A stretch of 30,431 bases of DNA from Bacteroidales bacterium UBA3623 (GTDB lineage Bacteria; Bacteroidota; Bacteroidia; Bacteroidales; UBA932). Where the stretch lies: assembly GCA_002373715.1 (NCBI GenBank), contig DFLI01000138.1, positions 1-30,431 on the forward strand. Reading direction: 5' to 3'. The notes under the pieces are model-generated. The model was not told where the DNA came from and did not search any database. It saw nothing but the letters and a program-made list of their open reading frames with translations. Both the position numbers and the translations under genes were made by a program. Of this stretch, positions 14,645 to 24,300 are shown piece by piece; position 1 is the first letter of the stretch, and each line of letters begins with the position of its first letter.

Positions 14645-15160
14645 TTAGATAGGATTGGCTATCTTCTGATAACTGGCTCCGGCAAGAGGTTCAATAGGGC
14701 CCTGGAAGCGGCGGAAAGATTTACCGTTTCCGCTAGGGGTGAAGGTAACTTCGGCATTATTGTCACCCTTGCGCATGGAAATCTTGTAGGTACCTTTCCA
14801 CATGCGGCCCAGAACCGTCATCACAACCTTTACGTTACCTTTCTTATCTACGTTCACATCGTATTTGGTAACTTCGCCCATATTGTTCTCGGCATTATCG
14901 GTGATGAACCTTCCACGACCATAAGCCATATCCCTTTCGTAAGTAAGGTATAAGCTGTTGCTGGTGTTGGTTTCCATAAAACCGTCAGGAGTAGTGTACT
15001 CCGTGGGAACAAGGACCCAGGCCTTGTCGTTCAGGGCCTGAAGGGCTGCCTCATAGCGGGCCTGTGCCTCTGCGGCCCTCTCCTCCTTGGACTGTTTCTG
15101 TCCAAAGAGGGGAAGAGCGCAAAGTACAAGGGCTGCTGCAATAATTGCAAGCTTTTTCAT
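14645..15160 (-). CDS. DUF4251 family exported protein
   Basis: The 171-residue protein starts at the ATG at 15160 (MKKLAIIAAALVLCALPLFGQ, a signal peptide). A basic/acidic helix with ARYEAALQALNDKAWVLVP follows, which is the typical beginning of DUF4251. The later strands YDVNVDKKGNVKVVM and NAEVTFTPSGNGKSF, with a closing GPIEPL, also fit that family. Function is unknown for the family. Members are Bacteroidales envelope proteins of about 170-190 residues. It is the last gene of the susC1 operon, starting 4 bp after the preceding stop, and is followed by a strong terminator. Confidence 0.7.
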   Translation of the reverse strand: MKKLAIIAAALVLCALPLFGQKQSKEERAAEAQARYEAALQALNDKAWVLVPTEYTTPDGFMETNTSNSLYLTYERDMAYGRGRFITDNAENNMGEVTKYDVNVDKKGNVKVVMTVLGRMWKGTYKISMRKGDNNAEVTFTPSGNGKSFRRFQGPIEPLAGASYQKIANPI

Positions 15161-15164
15161 ACTA

Positions 15165-15998
15165 CTAGTAGTTGTTGATGAACTGAGCATAGTTCCAACC
15201 CGGGGATCCACCGGCACGGCCATTGGCTACGTGCGTGTTGGCGCGGCCCAGATAAGTGGTCCAATAGTCACCACTACCGGAGATGTAATTGCCATTCTCA
15301 TCCACGCAGCGGAAACGGAGCGTCTGGGAACCGGAGGAGTTGTTCACAGTCTTGTGCACAACAGCCAGGTTACGGGTGGTGGACTCACCCCAGGAAACGG
15401 GCTCTCCCAGGTTGTGCCAGTCACCGGCGGTATAGCTGCTGCCGGAGTTGTTGCTGTACTGATACTGCAGTTTTCCATAAGGCGTAACGCCGTCGGCCTG
15501 GAAGAGGAAGTGGACCAGGCGGAAGGAAGCTACAGAGTCCATCTGGTAGGTGGCGGCAGAGCCTTTCTCAGAATGAACCTGGAAGTCTCCCTGGTGATCC
15601 AGAATGACGGGAGCCTGCTCAAGGTTGTACACATACACTTCGGACATGCCGGCCGGGAGCGATACGGTCTGATCGTAAATCACCTGGTCGGCCTTGTAGA
15701 ACTGAATCTGCACATTACCGGCGTTTACCGTGTAGAAAGTATTGCCATAGGGCAGGATGCCCTTGGGCTTGAGCTGGCCTGCTCCTGCAGGGCGGGAAAC
15801 AATCTTACCGTTCACAAAGACGGAATCGATGGCGTTGGCTGCTGCATTGGCGTTGACAGGAATGATGTCAATGATTTGGAACAGAGCCTTTCCTTCAGTA
15901 CCCTCGTTATCAATATAAGTGATAAGGGCGTGCTTCTGGCAGGAAATGGCAGCCAGAGCGGCGCAAAGGGCCATCAGAATATAATGACGTGCTTTCAT
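15165..15998 (-). CDS. DUF4397-like lipoprotein of the susC1 operon
   Basis: This 277-residue protein has a lipoprotein signal (MKARHYILMALCAALAAISC). An in-frame ATG at 16010 would add four residues. Residues of about 25-135 resemble DUF4397: ALFQIIDIIPVNANA, IDSVFVNGK, AGNVQIQFYKAD, then a VSLPAGMSEVYVYN strand. The second half is beta-rich, with VASFRLVHFLF and a Gly/Ser/Asn-rich region. It is placed directly after susD1 (stop 16017), where Sus operons usually encode surface glycan-binding lipoproteins, so a substrate-binding role is a reasonable inference. No aromatic binding platform can be pinpointed from sequence alone. Confidence 0.6.
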   Translation of the reverse strand: MKARHYILMALCAALAAISCQKHALITYIDNEGTEGKALFQIIDIIPVNANAAANAIDSVFVNGKIVSRPAGAGQLKPKGILPYGNTFYTVNAGNVQIQFYKADQVIYDQTVSLPAGMSEVYVYNLEQAPVILDHQGDFQVHSEKGSAATYQMDSVASFRLVHFLFQADGVTPYGKLQYQYSNNSGSSYTAGDWHNLGEPVSWGESTTRNLAVVHKTVNNSSGSQTLRFRCVDENGNYISGSGDYWTTYLGRANTHVANGRAGGSPGWNYAQFINNY

Positions 15999-16016
15999 AA
16001 TCTTTATCATTTTAAA

Positions 16017-17921
16017 CTAAAGCTCTTCAGGATAGTCTCCCGGATAGGCGAACCAAGGAATGGAGCAATGATAGTTGGTAGCGTTACCCGAGATGGGCTT
16101 CAAGGCATCCATGGAGGTCTTGTTCCACATATACTCGGAGTTGTAGCGAGGACGGATGCGGTAGCAAGGGGAACCTTCGTTGTCGGCATTGTAAGAGCCG
16201 CGACGGTTCTCAACAGGTGCGGGCAGGAGATAATAGCCTTTGTATACCTTGGTGGGGTCGGTATCCCACTTCTGGCTCACTTCAGTCTTGGTCCAACCGT
16301 TGCCCTGAGAAGGATAGGCTCCGGTGTAGTTAATATCGTAGTGATATTTGCGGAGGTCAGTCCAGGCTTCCAAGGCGCCCCAAGGCCACAGGTGCACAAA
16401 CTTCTGCATCATGATGTGGGAGAGGGAGAAGTCGGTCAAAGTCATGCCGTTCACATAGGGGCCAGCAACGTATTCGGCAGCCAGGGTATTGAAAGCAGCC
16501 TTGGAAAGACCGCTACCACCGGGCAACTTGCCACCCACGACACCGTTGTCCGGTGCGCCGGGATTCATGTAGCTCACGGTGAAGTCCATGTCCAGGGCAA
16601 CAGCCTTCTTCCAGGCGGCAAGAGCCTCGGACTTCTTGCCCAACTTCCAGTAAACCTCAGCTACCTCGAACTGAATCTCGGCAGCGGTGAGGAGTACGTA
16701 AGGAGCGTCGTCACGGAAGAGCCAGCGGCCATGGCCTTCAACCGTCTTGGAAGGAGTGGCCGTGCGGAAACCATAGAGGTTCGGAGCGGTACCGATAGGG
16801 CCGACGGCACCGGAGAAACCGGAACCATAATAGTGCCAGGACTTGATGGCATCCAGGTCGTCCATGGCGTCGTACTTGGCATAATCCACAGAGGCCAGTT
16901 TGGCGGCAGCACGGGGATCATAGTGACCGGTAGCCTTGGTGGTGTCGCAGATAATCTGCTTATCGGCAGGCTTCCAGGGGTAGTACTTATTAATCACTTC
17001 ACCTGCTGCGTCTACATCGTCCACCTTATCACCCGTAGCGGGGTCATACTGAGGAACAGAGCCGGTCAGGAGTTGGACAATATAGTCGGACTGCCAATAG
17101 CTGTTCACAAGGTTTTCGCGATAGGTTCCCCAGAAGTTGTAGTAAGCACCGAACTGAGGATCCGTAGAAGAAGCAGTCATGCGCTCTACGGCAAAAGTAT
17201 CGTCATTGCTGTCCAAGGCCAGGGCGGCGTGCTCAAGAAGCTCGGCAGCATACTTGGACTCAAAATCACTCTTGTTGGTGAGGGCAGCCAGGTCGTTCAC
17301 AATCACGGAGTGGGCAAATTTGATCCACTTGCTCTTGTCACCGTGGTACACCAGGTCTCCCTGAGTGAGATAAGTACCGTAATTACTGTTGTCTTCCTTT
17401 TCCAGGTATTCAATAGCGGTCTTGGCCCACTCACGTACCTGTGCCATAATTTCAGGCTGATAGTCATAGTCGTGGGACAGACGGCCGGGCTCGAAGGTCT
17501 GCTTCAGCGGGAGGTCTGCATGGTACTTGGTGATGCAATCCCAGGAGAAAGCCTTAATGGCATAGCCGATACCGGCCAGGGTCCACTGTTCTTCTTCAAT
17601 GGACTGGTTAATCATATTCTCCAGGTTCATGCCCTGAAGCCAATAGGTCATTCTCCACATTTCTCCACCTGCATCACTGGATTTTGCGTAGTAATGCATG
17701 TAGAAGTTACCATAGGAGCCGCCCATCATCTGGGTGAGCGGGCCCAGGGCGCGAATGTCCCAGTAGAAGCCCTGATAGGCCGAGAGGATACCCGGGAGAT
17801 ACAGGCCGGCGTCTACATAGTCCGGCGCATCCACGTTTTTGTTGACATCCAGGTATTTCTCACATCCTGTAAAACTGAACAGGGTGGCGAGAAGTGCAAA
17901 TGCTGTTACTATCTTTTTCAT
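16017..17921 (-). CDS. susD: SusD/RagB-like surface nutrient-binding lipoprotein
   Basis: The 634-residue protein has a lipoprotein signal peptide (MKKIVTAFALLATLFSFTGC) with the anchored cysteine at residue 20, followed by EKYLDVN, the classic start of SusD proteins. Alpha-helical TPR-like segments include TYWLQGMNLENMINQS and VLLTAAEIQFEVAEVYWKLGK. The C-terminal part has WTDLRKYHYD. It resembles the SusD-like_2 branch more than starch SusD and is somewhat longer than average. SusD proteins sit as a lid on their cognate SusC and bind the incoming oligosaccharide at the cell surface. The start is 13 bp after the susC1 stop. The substrate is not predictable from the sequence. Confidence 0.9.
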   Translation of the reverse strand: MKKIVTAFALLATLFSFTGCEKYLDVNKNVDAPDYVDAGLYLPGILSAYQGFYWDIRALGPLTQMMGGSYGNFYMHYYAKSSDAGGEMWRMTYWLQGMNLENMINQSIEEEQWTLAGIGYAIKAFSWDCITKYHADLPLKQTFEPGRLSHDYDYQPEIMAQVREWAKTAIEYLEKEDNSNYGTYLTQGDLVYHGDKSKWIKFAHSVIVNDLAALTNKSDFESKYAAELLEHAALALDSNDDTFAVERMTASSTDPQFGAYYNFWGTYRENLVNSYWQSDYIVQLLTGSVPQYDPATGDKVDDVDAAGEVINKYYPWKPADKQIICDTTKATGHYDPRAAAKLASVDYAKYDAMDDLDAIKSWHYYGSGFSGAVGPIGTAPNLYGFRTATPSKTVEGHGRWLFRDDAPYVLLTAAEIQFEVAEVYWKLGKKSEALAAWKKAVALDMDFTVSYMNPGAPDNGVVGGKLPGGSGLSKAAFNTLAAEYVAGPYVNGMTLTDFSLSHIMMQKFVHLWPWGALEAWTDLRKYHYDINYTGAYPSQGNGWTKTEVSQKWDTDPTKVYKGYYLLPAPVENRRGSYNADNEGSPCYRIRPRYNSEYMWNKTSMDALKPISGNATNYHCSIPWFAYPGDYPEEL

Positions 17922-17934
17922 AGCGGATACTCAA

Positions 17935-20900
17935 TTAGAAGGTGAGAGCAACACCGAACGCGAAACCACGGGGGTTCGGGATGGAGTAGTAGTCGATACC
18001 CACACCACCGGTGCCACCAAGGGCAGCGGAGTTGGAGTTACCCACAGGATCAATACCGGAGTAGTTGGTCCATACACAGAGGTCGGTTCCCTTCACCCAC
18101 ACGCTGGCGGCGGAGAGGAAATTCTTGGTGGTCTTCTGCAGCCACTTGGAGGGAACGGTATAAGACAAACGGAGTTCGGCCAGACGCACATAGTGCACAT
18201 CTTTCTCCAGCCAAGGTTCGAAGCTACCGTTCCAGATACCGGTACCATAGTGCTTGAAGTCTACGGCAATGGTATTCACGGTAGGATTGTCGGTATTCTC
18301 CAGGCCATCCTTCAGAACGCCCTTGAATACGATGGGTTCGTGTTCACGGAGAGCGACGGACTCCCAGGAGGAACCGTTACCCATCATATCGTACTTGGTA
18401 CCATTCAGAACCGAAGCACCGAACTTACCCGAGAACAGGGCGCTCAGGCGGAAACCGTTCCAGGAGACGTTGGTGGTAAGACCACCGGAGAGCTTAGGCT
18501 GACGGTCACCCATGATTTTCCACTCAGAACCGGTTACAGGGATACCGGTCTTGGGGTTGATAAGGATGTCGCCACGTTCGTTACGCTCGTAAGTGAGACC
18601 AGTAATGGTGGTAATAGGATTGCCCACGGACAGACCGTTGCGGGTGTTACCTACCAGCCAGGTATAAGCGTTGTAGTACTCAGAAACGTTAGCCGGCAGT
18701 TCCGTCACCATGGAGGTGGAATGATCCAGGTTCAAACCCACATTCCAGCGCAGGCCATTGGACAGGCGCAGGATATCTCCGTCAATATGGAATTCCCAAC
18801 CCTGGGTGGTGAAGGTACCCACGTTCATGTTGTTCAGAACGAAACCGGTAGCATAGGAAAGACGGAAGGCCGTAATGTACTGGTTGGAGCACTTGGTCCA
18901 GAAATAGGTGAAGTCCGTATTCACACGGTCGTTGAACAGACGGGCCTCGAAACCGATTTCCTTGGAGGTGTTCATTTCAGGCTTCAGGTCCTTGTTGGGG
19001 CCGTAGTAGCCGTAGCGGAAACCACCGCCCCAGTCGTCGGTAGATTCCAGGGAAGGATCCACGGACAGCGGGTTAGCATCCTTACCCACGCGGGTGATAG
19101 CACCACGCAGTTTCAGGTAAGAAACATAATCCTGCTGCTGCATGAAGGGAAGCTCCGTGAAGATGAAGGAACCTTCAATGGAAGGATAGAAGTAGTGGTT
19201 ATTCTCCTTCGGGAGAGTGGAAGACCAGTCGTTACGGGCACTCATGGTGAGGTATGCCATGTTGTTCCAACCTAACTCGGCGCGGGCGGAAATAGCCTGG
19301 ATGCGGCGAGTGGTGGTACGGGTGCGGGAAATGATGCTGGCAGGGTCGCAGTTGGAGATGCTGTAGAAGTCCTTTACCTTGAAATTATCGGCATATACCG
19401 ACAAGGTCTTGGTGGCATTCTCCTTCTGGTGGTAACCGACCTGAACGGAGACCGAGAACTTACCGAACTCATTGTTGTAACCAGCAAGAACGTCCAGGGA
19501 ATTATCCCGATACGTGGGCTTGGAATAGTTGATGGTACCATATCCATAGGTGGAGGAAGTGCGGTCTCCATAGTAAGGATGACTGTATACCTTATATTCA
19601 CCGATGGAGAAGTCCAAACCGTAGGTGGCGCGGATGAAGGTGTGCTTGGTGGGCATGATGTTGGCGGAGAAGCTTCCCATGAAGCGGTTCACGTCATCCC
19701 TGTTCACATTCTTATAAAGGGCGTACATCGGGTTCAGGAGGTCTGTATCCGTGTACAGGTCCGGAATGCGCATCTTGCCTTCTTCATCTTCATAGACGGA
19801 CATATCGTCGCTGATGGGCCAGTGCATAGCGCGGTAGAGAGTACCATACAGACCCTTTGAAGCCTTGGTATTGCCAGTCTTCACATATTCCATCTTGGCC
19901 TCGAAATTGAGCCACTTGGCCACCTCTGCCTTACCGGAGAGGGTAGCGTTGAAACGCTGGTAGTCCGTGGTCTTCACCACACCCTTCTGGTCTGTCATGG
20001 AAACAGCAGCACGTACCGTCACTTTTTCGGTACCGCCTTCCACAGAGACGTTGTGGGTCTGGGAGAAACCGGTCTGGAGCAGAGCGGATACGTTGTCGTA
20101 GAGCTTCATGCCATCGGGCCACTCGGCACCGTAACGGGACTGATAGTAGTAGTTGGAATGACCATAGGCGCCATTGGAATACTTCTGCTGAATCTCAGGC
20201 CAGCCATAAGCCTTATCCCAACGGAGGGAGTTGCTGTAGGAAACCTTACCACGGCCGGCCGATCCCTTCTTGGTGGTGATGATAATAGCACCGTTAGAAG
20301 CATCGGAACCGTACAGAGCGGCGGCAGCAGCACCTTTCAGGATGGTCATGGACTCAATGTCTTCCGGGTTGATATCGTTACCGCGGGAAGAGAAGTCCAT
20401 ACTGTACATGGAAACGGCGTCTCCGTAAGCGAAGTCCGTTTCACCGCTCAGGGTGTTGTTGTTGATGGGAACGCCATCCACCACATACAGAGGCTGGTTG
20501 TTACCGGAAATGGAGGTGGCGGAACGCAGCACCACGGAAGTGGAGGAACCCGGAGCACCACCGGTGGAAGTAACGGTCATACCGGCGACACGGCCCTGGA
20601 GAGCGTTGATAAAGGCTTCACGACCGGATTCGGACACGTCGGAAGCTTTCACGTTCTGCACAGAGGCACCCACCGCACGGGCGACACGTTTCATACCGAA
20701 CTCGGCAGTAACCGTAGCTTCCGCCAAGCGCTCGGAATCTTCGCTGAGAACCACGCTGATGTTGGCGCGACCTCTTACGGGAACTTCCTGGTCCGCATAG
20801 CTTAACGCAGTGAAGCGCAGCGTAGCATTCGAGGGAACGTTGATGGCATAGTTACCATCAATGTCGGTGGTGACACCGGTTTGCGTGCCCTTGATCAGAA

Positions 20901-21042
20901 CGGCGGCTCCCACAATGGGATCTCCGTTCGAATCCTTGACAGTTCCCTTCACAGTAATGTTCTGTGCGTACAAACCCACACAGACAAACAGCATAGCGAA
21001 CATTGCCGCTATACGTGCTCTGAAATTGTTCTGAAGAGACAT
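17935..21042 (-). CDS. susC: SusC/RagA-family TonB-dependent outer-membrane transporter (susC1)
   Basis: The 1035-residue protein starts MSLQNNFRARIAAMFAMLFV, with a signal peptide ending near GLYAQ (about residue 26). A carboxypeptidase-regulatory-like domain follows (about 28-105; VKGTVKDSNGDPIVGAAVLI, DGNYAINVP). Then comes the plug (about 115-250; GRVAGMTVTS, PLYVVDGVPINN, NPEDIESMTILKGAAAAALYG, GAIIITTKKG), which carries the SusC signature. The barrel fills the rest and ends in an aromatic residue (GFAFGVALTF). It imports glycan oligomers with TonB/ExbBD energy. It heads the operon susC1-susD1-DUF4397-like-DUF4251. No FecR/STN-type N-terminal extension is present, so it is not an anti-sigma-signalling transducer. 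Confidence 0.95.
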   Translation of the reverse strand: MSLQNNFRARIAAMFAMLFVCVGLYAQNITVKGTVKDSNGDPIVGAAVLIKGTQTGVTTDIDGNYAINVPSNATLRFTALSYADQEVPVRGRANISVVLSEDSERLAEATVTAEFGMKRVARAVGASVQNVKASDVSESGREAFINALQGRVAGMTVTSTGGAPGSSTSVVLRSATSISGNNQPLYVVDGVPINNNTLSGETDFAYGDAVSMYSMDFSSRGNDINPEDIESMTILKGAAAAALYGSDASNGAIIITTKKGSAGRGKVSYSNSLRWDKAYGWPEIQQKYSNGAYGHSNYYYQSRYGAEWPDGMKLYDNVSALLQTGFSQTHNVSVEGGTEKVTVRAAVSMTDQKGVVKTTDYQRFNATLSGKAEVAKWLNFEAKMEYVKTGNTKASKGLYGTLYRAMHWPISDDMSVYEDEEGKMRIPDLYTDTDLLNPMYALYKNVNRDDVNRFMGSFSANIMPTKHTFIRATYGLDFSIGEYKVYSHPYYGDRTSSTYGYGTINYSKPTYRDNSLDVLAGYNNEFGKFSVSVQVGYHQKENATKTLSVYADNFKVKDFYSISNCDPASIISRTRTTTRRIQAISARAELGWNNMAYLTMSARNDWSSTLPKENNHYFYPSIEGSFIFTELPFMQQQDYVSYLKLRGAITRVGKDANPLSVDPSLESTDDWGGGFRYGYYGPNKDLKPEMNTSKEIGFEARLFNDRVNTDFTYFWTKCSNQYITAFRLSYATGFVLNNMNVGTFTTQGWEFHIDGDILRLSNGLRWNVGLNLDHSTSMVTELPANVSEYYNAYTWLVGNTRNGLSVGNPITTITGLTYERNERGDILINPKTGIPVTGSEWKIMGDRQPKLSGGLTTNVSWNGFRLSALFSGKFGASVLNGTKYDMMGNGSSWESVALREHEPIVFKGVLKDGLENTDNPTVNTIAVDFKHYGTGIWNGSFEPWLEKDVHYVRLAELRLSYTVPSKWLQKTTKNFLSAASVWVKGTDLCVWTNYSGIDPVGNSNSAALGGTGGVGIDYYSIPNPRGFAFGVALTF

Positions 21043-21048
21043 AAATTG

Positions 21049-21062
21049 GTTGGTTAATAATT
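21049..21062 (-). promoter_or_regulatory. Leader motif shared by the two divergent susC genes (susC1 copy)
   Basis: On the minus strand AATTATTAACCAAC lies 6 nt before the susC1 ATG. The susC2 leader has ATTATTAACTAAC at 21363-21375, 9 nt before its ATG. A third, shorter copy, TTATTAACTAA, lies on the minus strand at 21141-21131. Conserved position suggests a role in translation or mRNA control, but chance in AT-rich DNA cannot be excluded. Confidence 0.4.
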
Positions 21063-21183
21063 AGGGAATATAATAGGTCAGTTTAGTACCTTACTCTGTT
21101 TCCTAAATGCTGTTTCTCAAAAGAAAGCGATTAGTTAATAAAAAGGTGTTATAGTGATGGTTTAGGTTAGCTGTTTCATAAGG

Positions 21184-21214
21184 CAAATTTAGTAGTATTA
21201 TTCAAATGAAACAA
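21184..21214 (-). promoter_or_regulatory. Promoter of the susC1 operon
   Basis: On the minus strand TTG (21214-21212), a 20-nt spacer and TAAATTTG (21191-21184) fit the Bacteroides consensus. The leader to the ATG at 21042 is about 138 nt, longer than most in this window. Confidence 0.55.
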
Positions 21215-21276
21215 GAAATACTTTAATTTTTTTAAGAATGGTGTTGTCGATTATTTATAAAAATTTAAATTTTTCC

Positions 21277-21306
21277 TTGTTTCTTGCTGTAAACCGACTA
21301 ACTTTG
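21277..21306 (+). promoter_or_regulatory. Promoter of the susC2 operon
   Basis: TTG (21277-21279), a 19-nt spacer and TAACTTTG (21299-21306) match the consensus. The leader of about 75 nt begins with a small CCGA/TCGG hairpin (21316-21329). The roughly 60 bp between the two divergent promoters are strongly AT-rich. Confidence 0.6.
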
Positions 21307-21362
21307 TATTGTTTTCCGACATGAATCGGCAAAACCTAAACCGCAAAACAACACTACCTATT

Positions 21363-21375
21363 ATTATTAACTAAC
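21363..21375 (+). promoter_or_regulatory. Leader motif shared by the two divergent susC genes (susC2 copy)
   Basis: ATTATTAACTAAC ends 9 nt before the susC2 ATG and matches the element at the same place in the susC1 leader, with one difference in the 13-nt core. Confidence 0.4.
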
Positions 21376-21384
21376 ATTTTTTTC

Positions 21385-24300
21385 ATGAAAATGACAAAGC
21401 TTTTCGCTGCATGCGCGGCTGCGTTCCTCCTGTTAGGAACCGCTTCGGCGTATGCTGCCACGTCCTCCAATGAGGTTGTGGCCGATCAGCAGCAGATCCG
21501 GGTAACCGGTACTGTTGTTGACGCTCAAGGGGCACCCATTCCGGGCGCCAGTGTCATCATCAAGGGAACAGCCACCGGCACCATGACGGATGCCAAGGGT
21601 GTTTTCACTATCTCCGTCCGCCCGGGCGCTACCCTTGAAGTTTCCTGCATTGGTTACACCACCGTTGAAGTGGCTGCCAAGGAGACCGTTCGCATTGTCC
21701 TGCAGGAAGACCAGGAATTCCTGGAAGAAGTCGTCGTTGTGGGTTACGGCACTCAGAAGAAGGCCAACCTCACCGGCGCCGTTTCCACCGTTGACGTGGA
21801 AAAGACTCTGGACGGCAAGTCCGTCTCCAGCGTAGGTAAGGCCCTGCAGGGTGCTGTCCCCGGCCTCACCATCATCAATGACAATGGTGATATCAACGCC
21901 GAACCTACCATCGTGATCCGTGGTATCGGTACCCTCTCCAACAGCGGTACCTCCACGCCTCTGTATGTGGTAGATGGTGTTCCCATGGACAACCTGTCCT
22001 ACCTGAACCCTCAGGATATCGCCAGCATTTCCGTGCTGAAGGATGCTGCCTCCTCCTCCATCTATGGTACCCGCGCTGCCTTCGGTGTGGTTCTCGTAAC
22101 CACCAAGAGCGCCACCACCAGCGAGAAGGCTGTTGTTTCCTATAACAACAACTTCGGCTGGAGCCAGGCTACCGACCTTCCCGACTATCCTACCGTTATT
22201 GAGCAGGTAACCGCCATGACCGAGGCCAACAACCGCGCCGGTGTGGCATCTGAGCTCTTCGGTATGTATCTGGACAGCGATCACTTCCTGGAAATGGCCA
22301 AAAAGTGGCAGCAGAAGCATGGCGGCAAAGCTCCCTACCGCGAGATGGTTTGGGGTGACGACTACGACGCCCAGGGCTACTATGCCGACTGGGATGTGAA
22401 GAACATCATGTTCAACAAGGCCGCCCCTTCCCAGAACCACACCGTTTCTGTTCAAGGTGCTACCGAGAAGACCAACTACTACATGTCTGTTGGTTACAAC
22501 AAGGAGCAGGGTTTGTTGAACTTCAACCCCGATAAGGTTCGCAAGATCAATGCTACCGTGAATGTATCGGCCCAGGTTCTCAAATGGCTGAAAGTGGGTG
22601 CCCGTGTAAACTTCTCCAATAAGATTTACAATTATCCCTACAGCCGTGGCTCCAACTCTTATCAGTACCTGTGGCGTTGGGGCTCCTTCTTCGGCCCTTA
22701 CGGCTATTATGTAGACGAGGACGGTACTCAGTATGAGGCCCGCACGCTCATCGGCGCCCGTATGACCGGTGCTCCCAGCAGCCAGACCACCATGAACCTG
22801 CGTCTGGGCGGTTTCCTCAAGGCTGACATTGTGAAGGGCCTCTCCTTCAATGCCGACTATACCTTCACCGACAAAGTGGGTCGCTACAAAGGCCCCGGTT
22901 ATCCCTCCTATGTGCTCAACACCTGGGGTGTTAATCCTAGCGTAGGCAATATCGCCGGCGCTACCACCTGGATGGAAACCAGCCGCGACTTCTACTATAA
23001 CCACTCCGCCAATGCATACTTCGATTATGCACTGGACATCCGTGAGAACCACCACTTCAACTTTAAGTTGGGTGCCAACATGGACAAGAGCGAATACGAG
23101 TATCTGTACTATGAGCGCCACGCCCTGATGGACATCAACATGCCCGAACTGGCCCTGGCCGACGAAGACTACAGCTACACCCACCGTCACACCCATAACG
23201 GTTCCATCGGCTTCTTCGGCCGTATCAACTACGACTATGCCGGCAAGTATCTGGCCGAGTTCAATATCCGTCGCGACGGTTCCTCCAAGTTCCCCGCCAA
23301 GGACCAGTGGGGTACCTTCCTCTCCGGTTCCCTCGGTTACCGCATCTCTGAGGAGAACTTCTGGAAGCCCATCAAACCCGTTGTGAACAATGCCAAGATC
23401 CGCGCTTCCTATGGCCAGGTAGGTAACCAGGAAGTAGGTAGCGACATGTTCCTGGAGACCATGACCAAGCAGACCAATGCCGTTAACTGGCTGGGCAGCG
23501 GTTCCTCCAAGTACGACTACTTCTCCGCTCCTAAGATGGTGTCCGAGTCCCTCACCTGGGAATCCATCGCCACCACCAACGTTGGTATCGACCTCGGTTT
23601 CCTGAAGGGAGACCTCAATGTTTCCTTCGACTGGTTCCAGCGTAACACCAAGGACATGCTGGCTCCCGGTAAGGCCCTGCCTTCCGTGATTGGCGCTTCC
23701 GCCGCTTACGAGAATGCCGGTTCCCTGAGAACCCGCGGTTGGGAATTCAACATTGACTGGCACCACACCTTCGGCGAATTCAACGTATACGCCAACGCCA
23801 ATCTCTCCGACTACAAGACCATCGTAACCGAATGGGATTCCAACGACCTCATCAACAGCTACTACACCGGTAAGGAATATGGTGAAATCTGGGGCTTCGA
23901 AACCGACCGCTACTTCACCTCCGCTGCCGATGTGGCTAGCTCCGCCTCTCAGAAGCTGCTGGAAAGTGGCGCCTTCCACTATGGCCCTGGCGACATCAAG
24001 TTCGTGGACCAGGATGGTAACGGTGAAATCAACTGGGGTAAGGGTACTCCCACCGACCACGGTGACCTCATCAAGATTGGTAACAGCACTCCTCGCTACC
24101 AGTATTCTTTCCGCCTCGGCGGTTCCTGGAAAGGCATCGACCTGGATGTTTACTTCCAGGGCGTGGGCAAGCGTGATATGTGGACCCAGTCTTCCTTCGT
24201 AATGCCGTTCATGCGTGGTGTTGATGGTATCTACACCAACCAGATGAGCTATGTAACCGCCGACCAGGTGGCCAAAGAAGACATCAACCAGGACGCCTGG

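Noticed and set aside
15087..17945. 952-codon plus-strand open frame opposite the susD1 operon
   Set aside because: Same codon-bias artefact, and it runs across three real minus-strand genes and their short intergenic gaps.
17839..19275. 478-codon plus-strand frame opposite susC1
   Set aside because: Overlaps the well-supported susC1 gene and has no recognisable domain or promoter.
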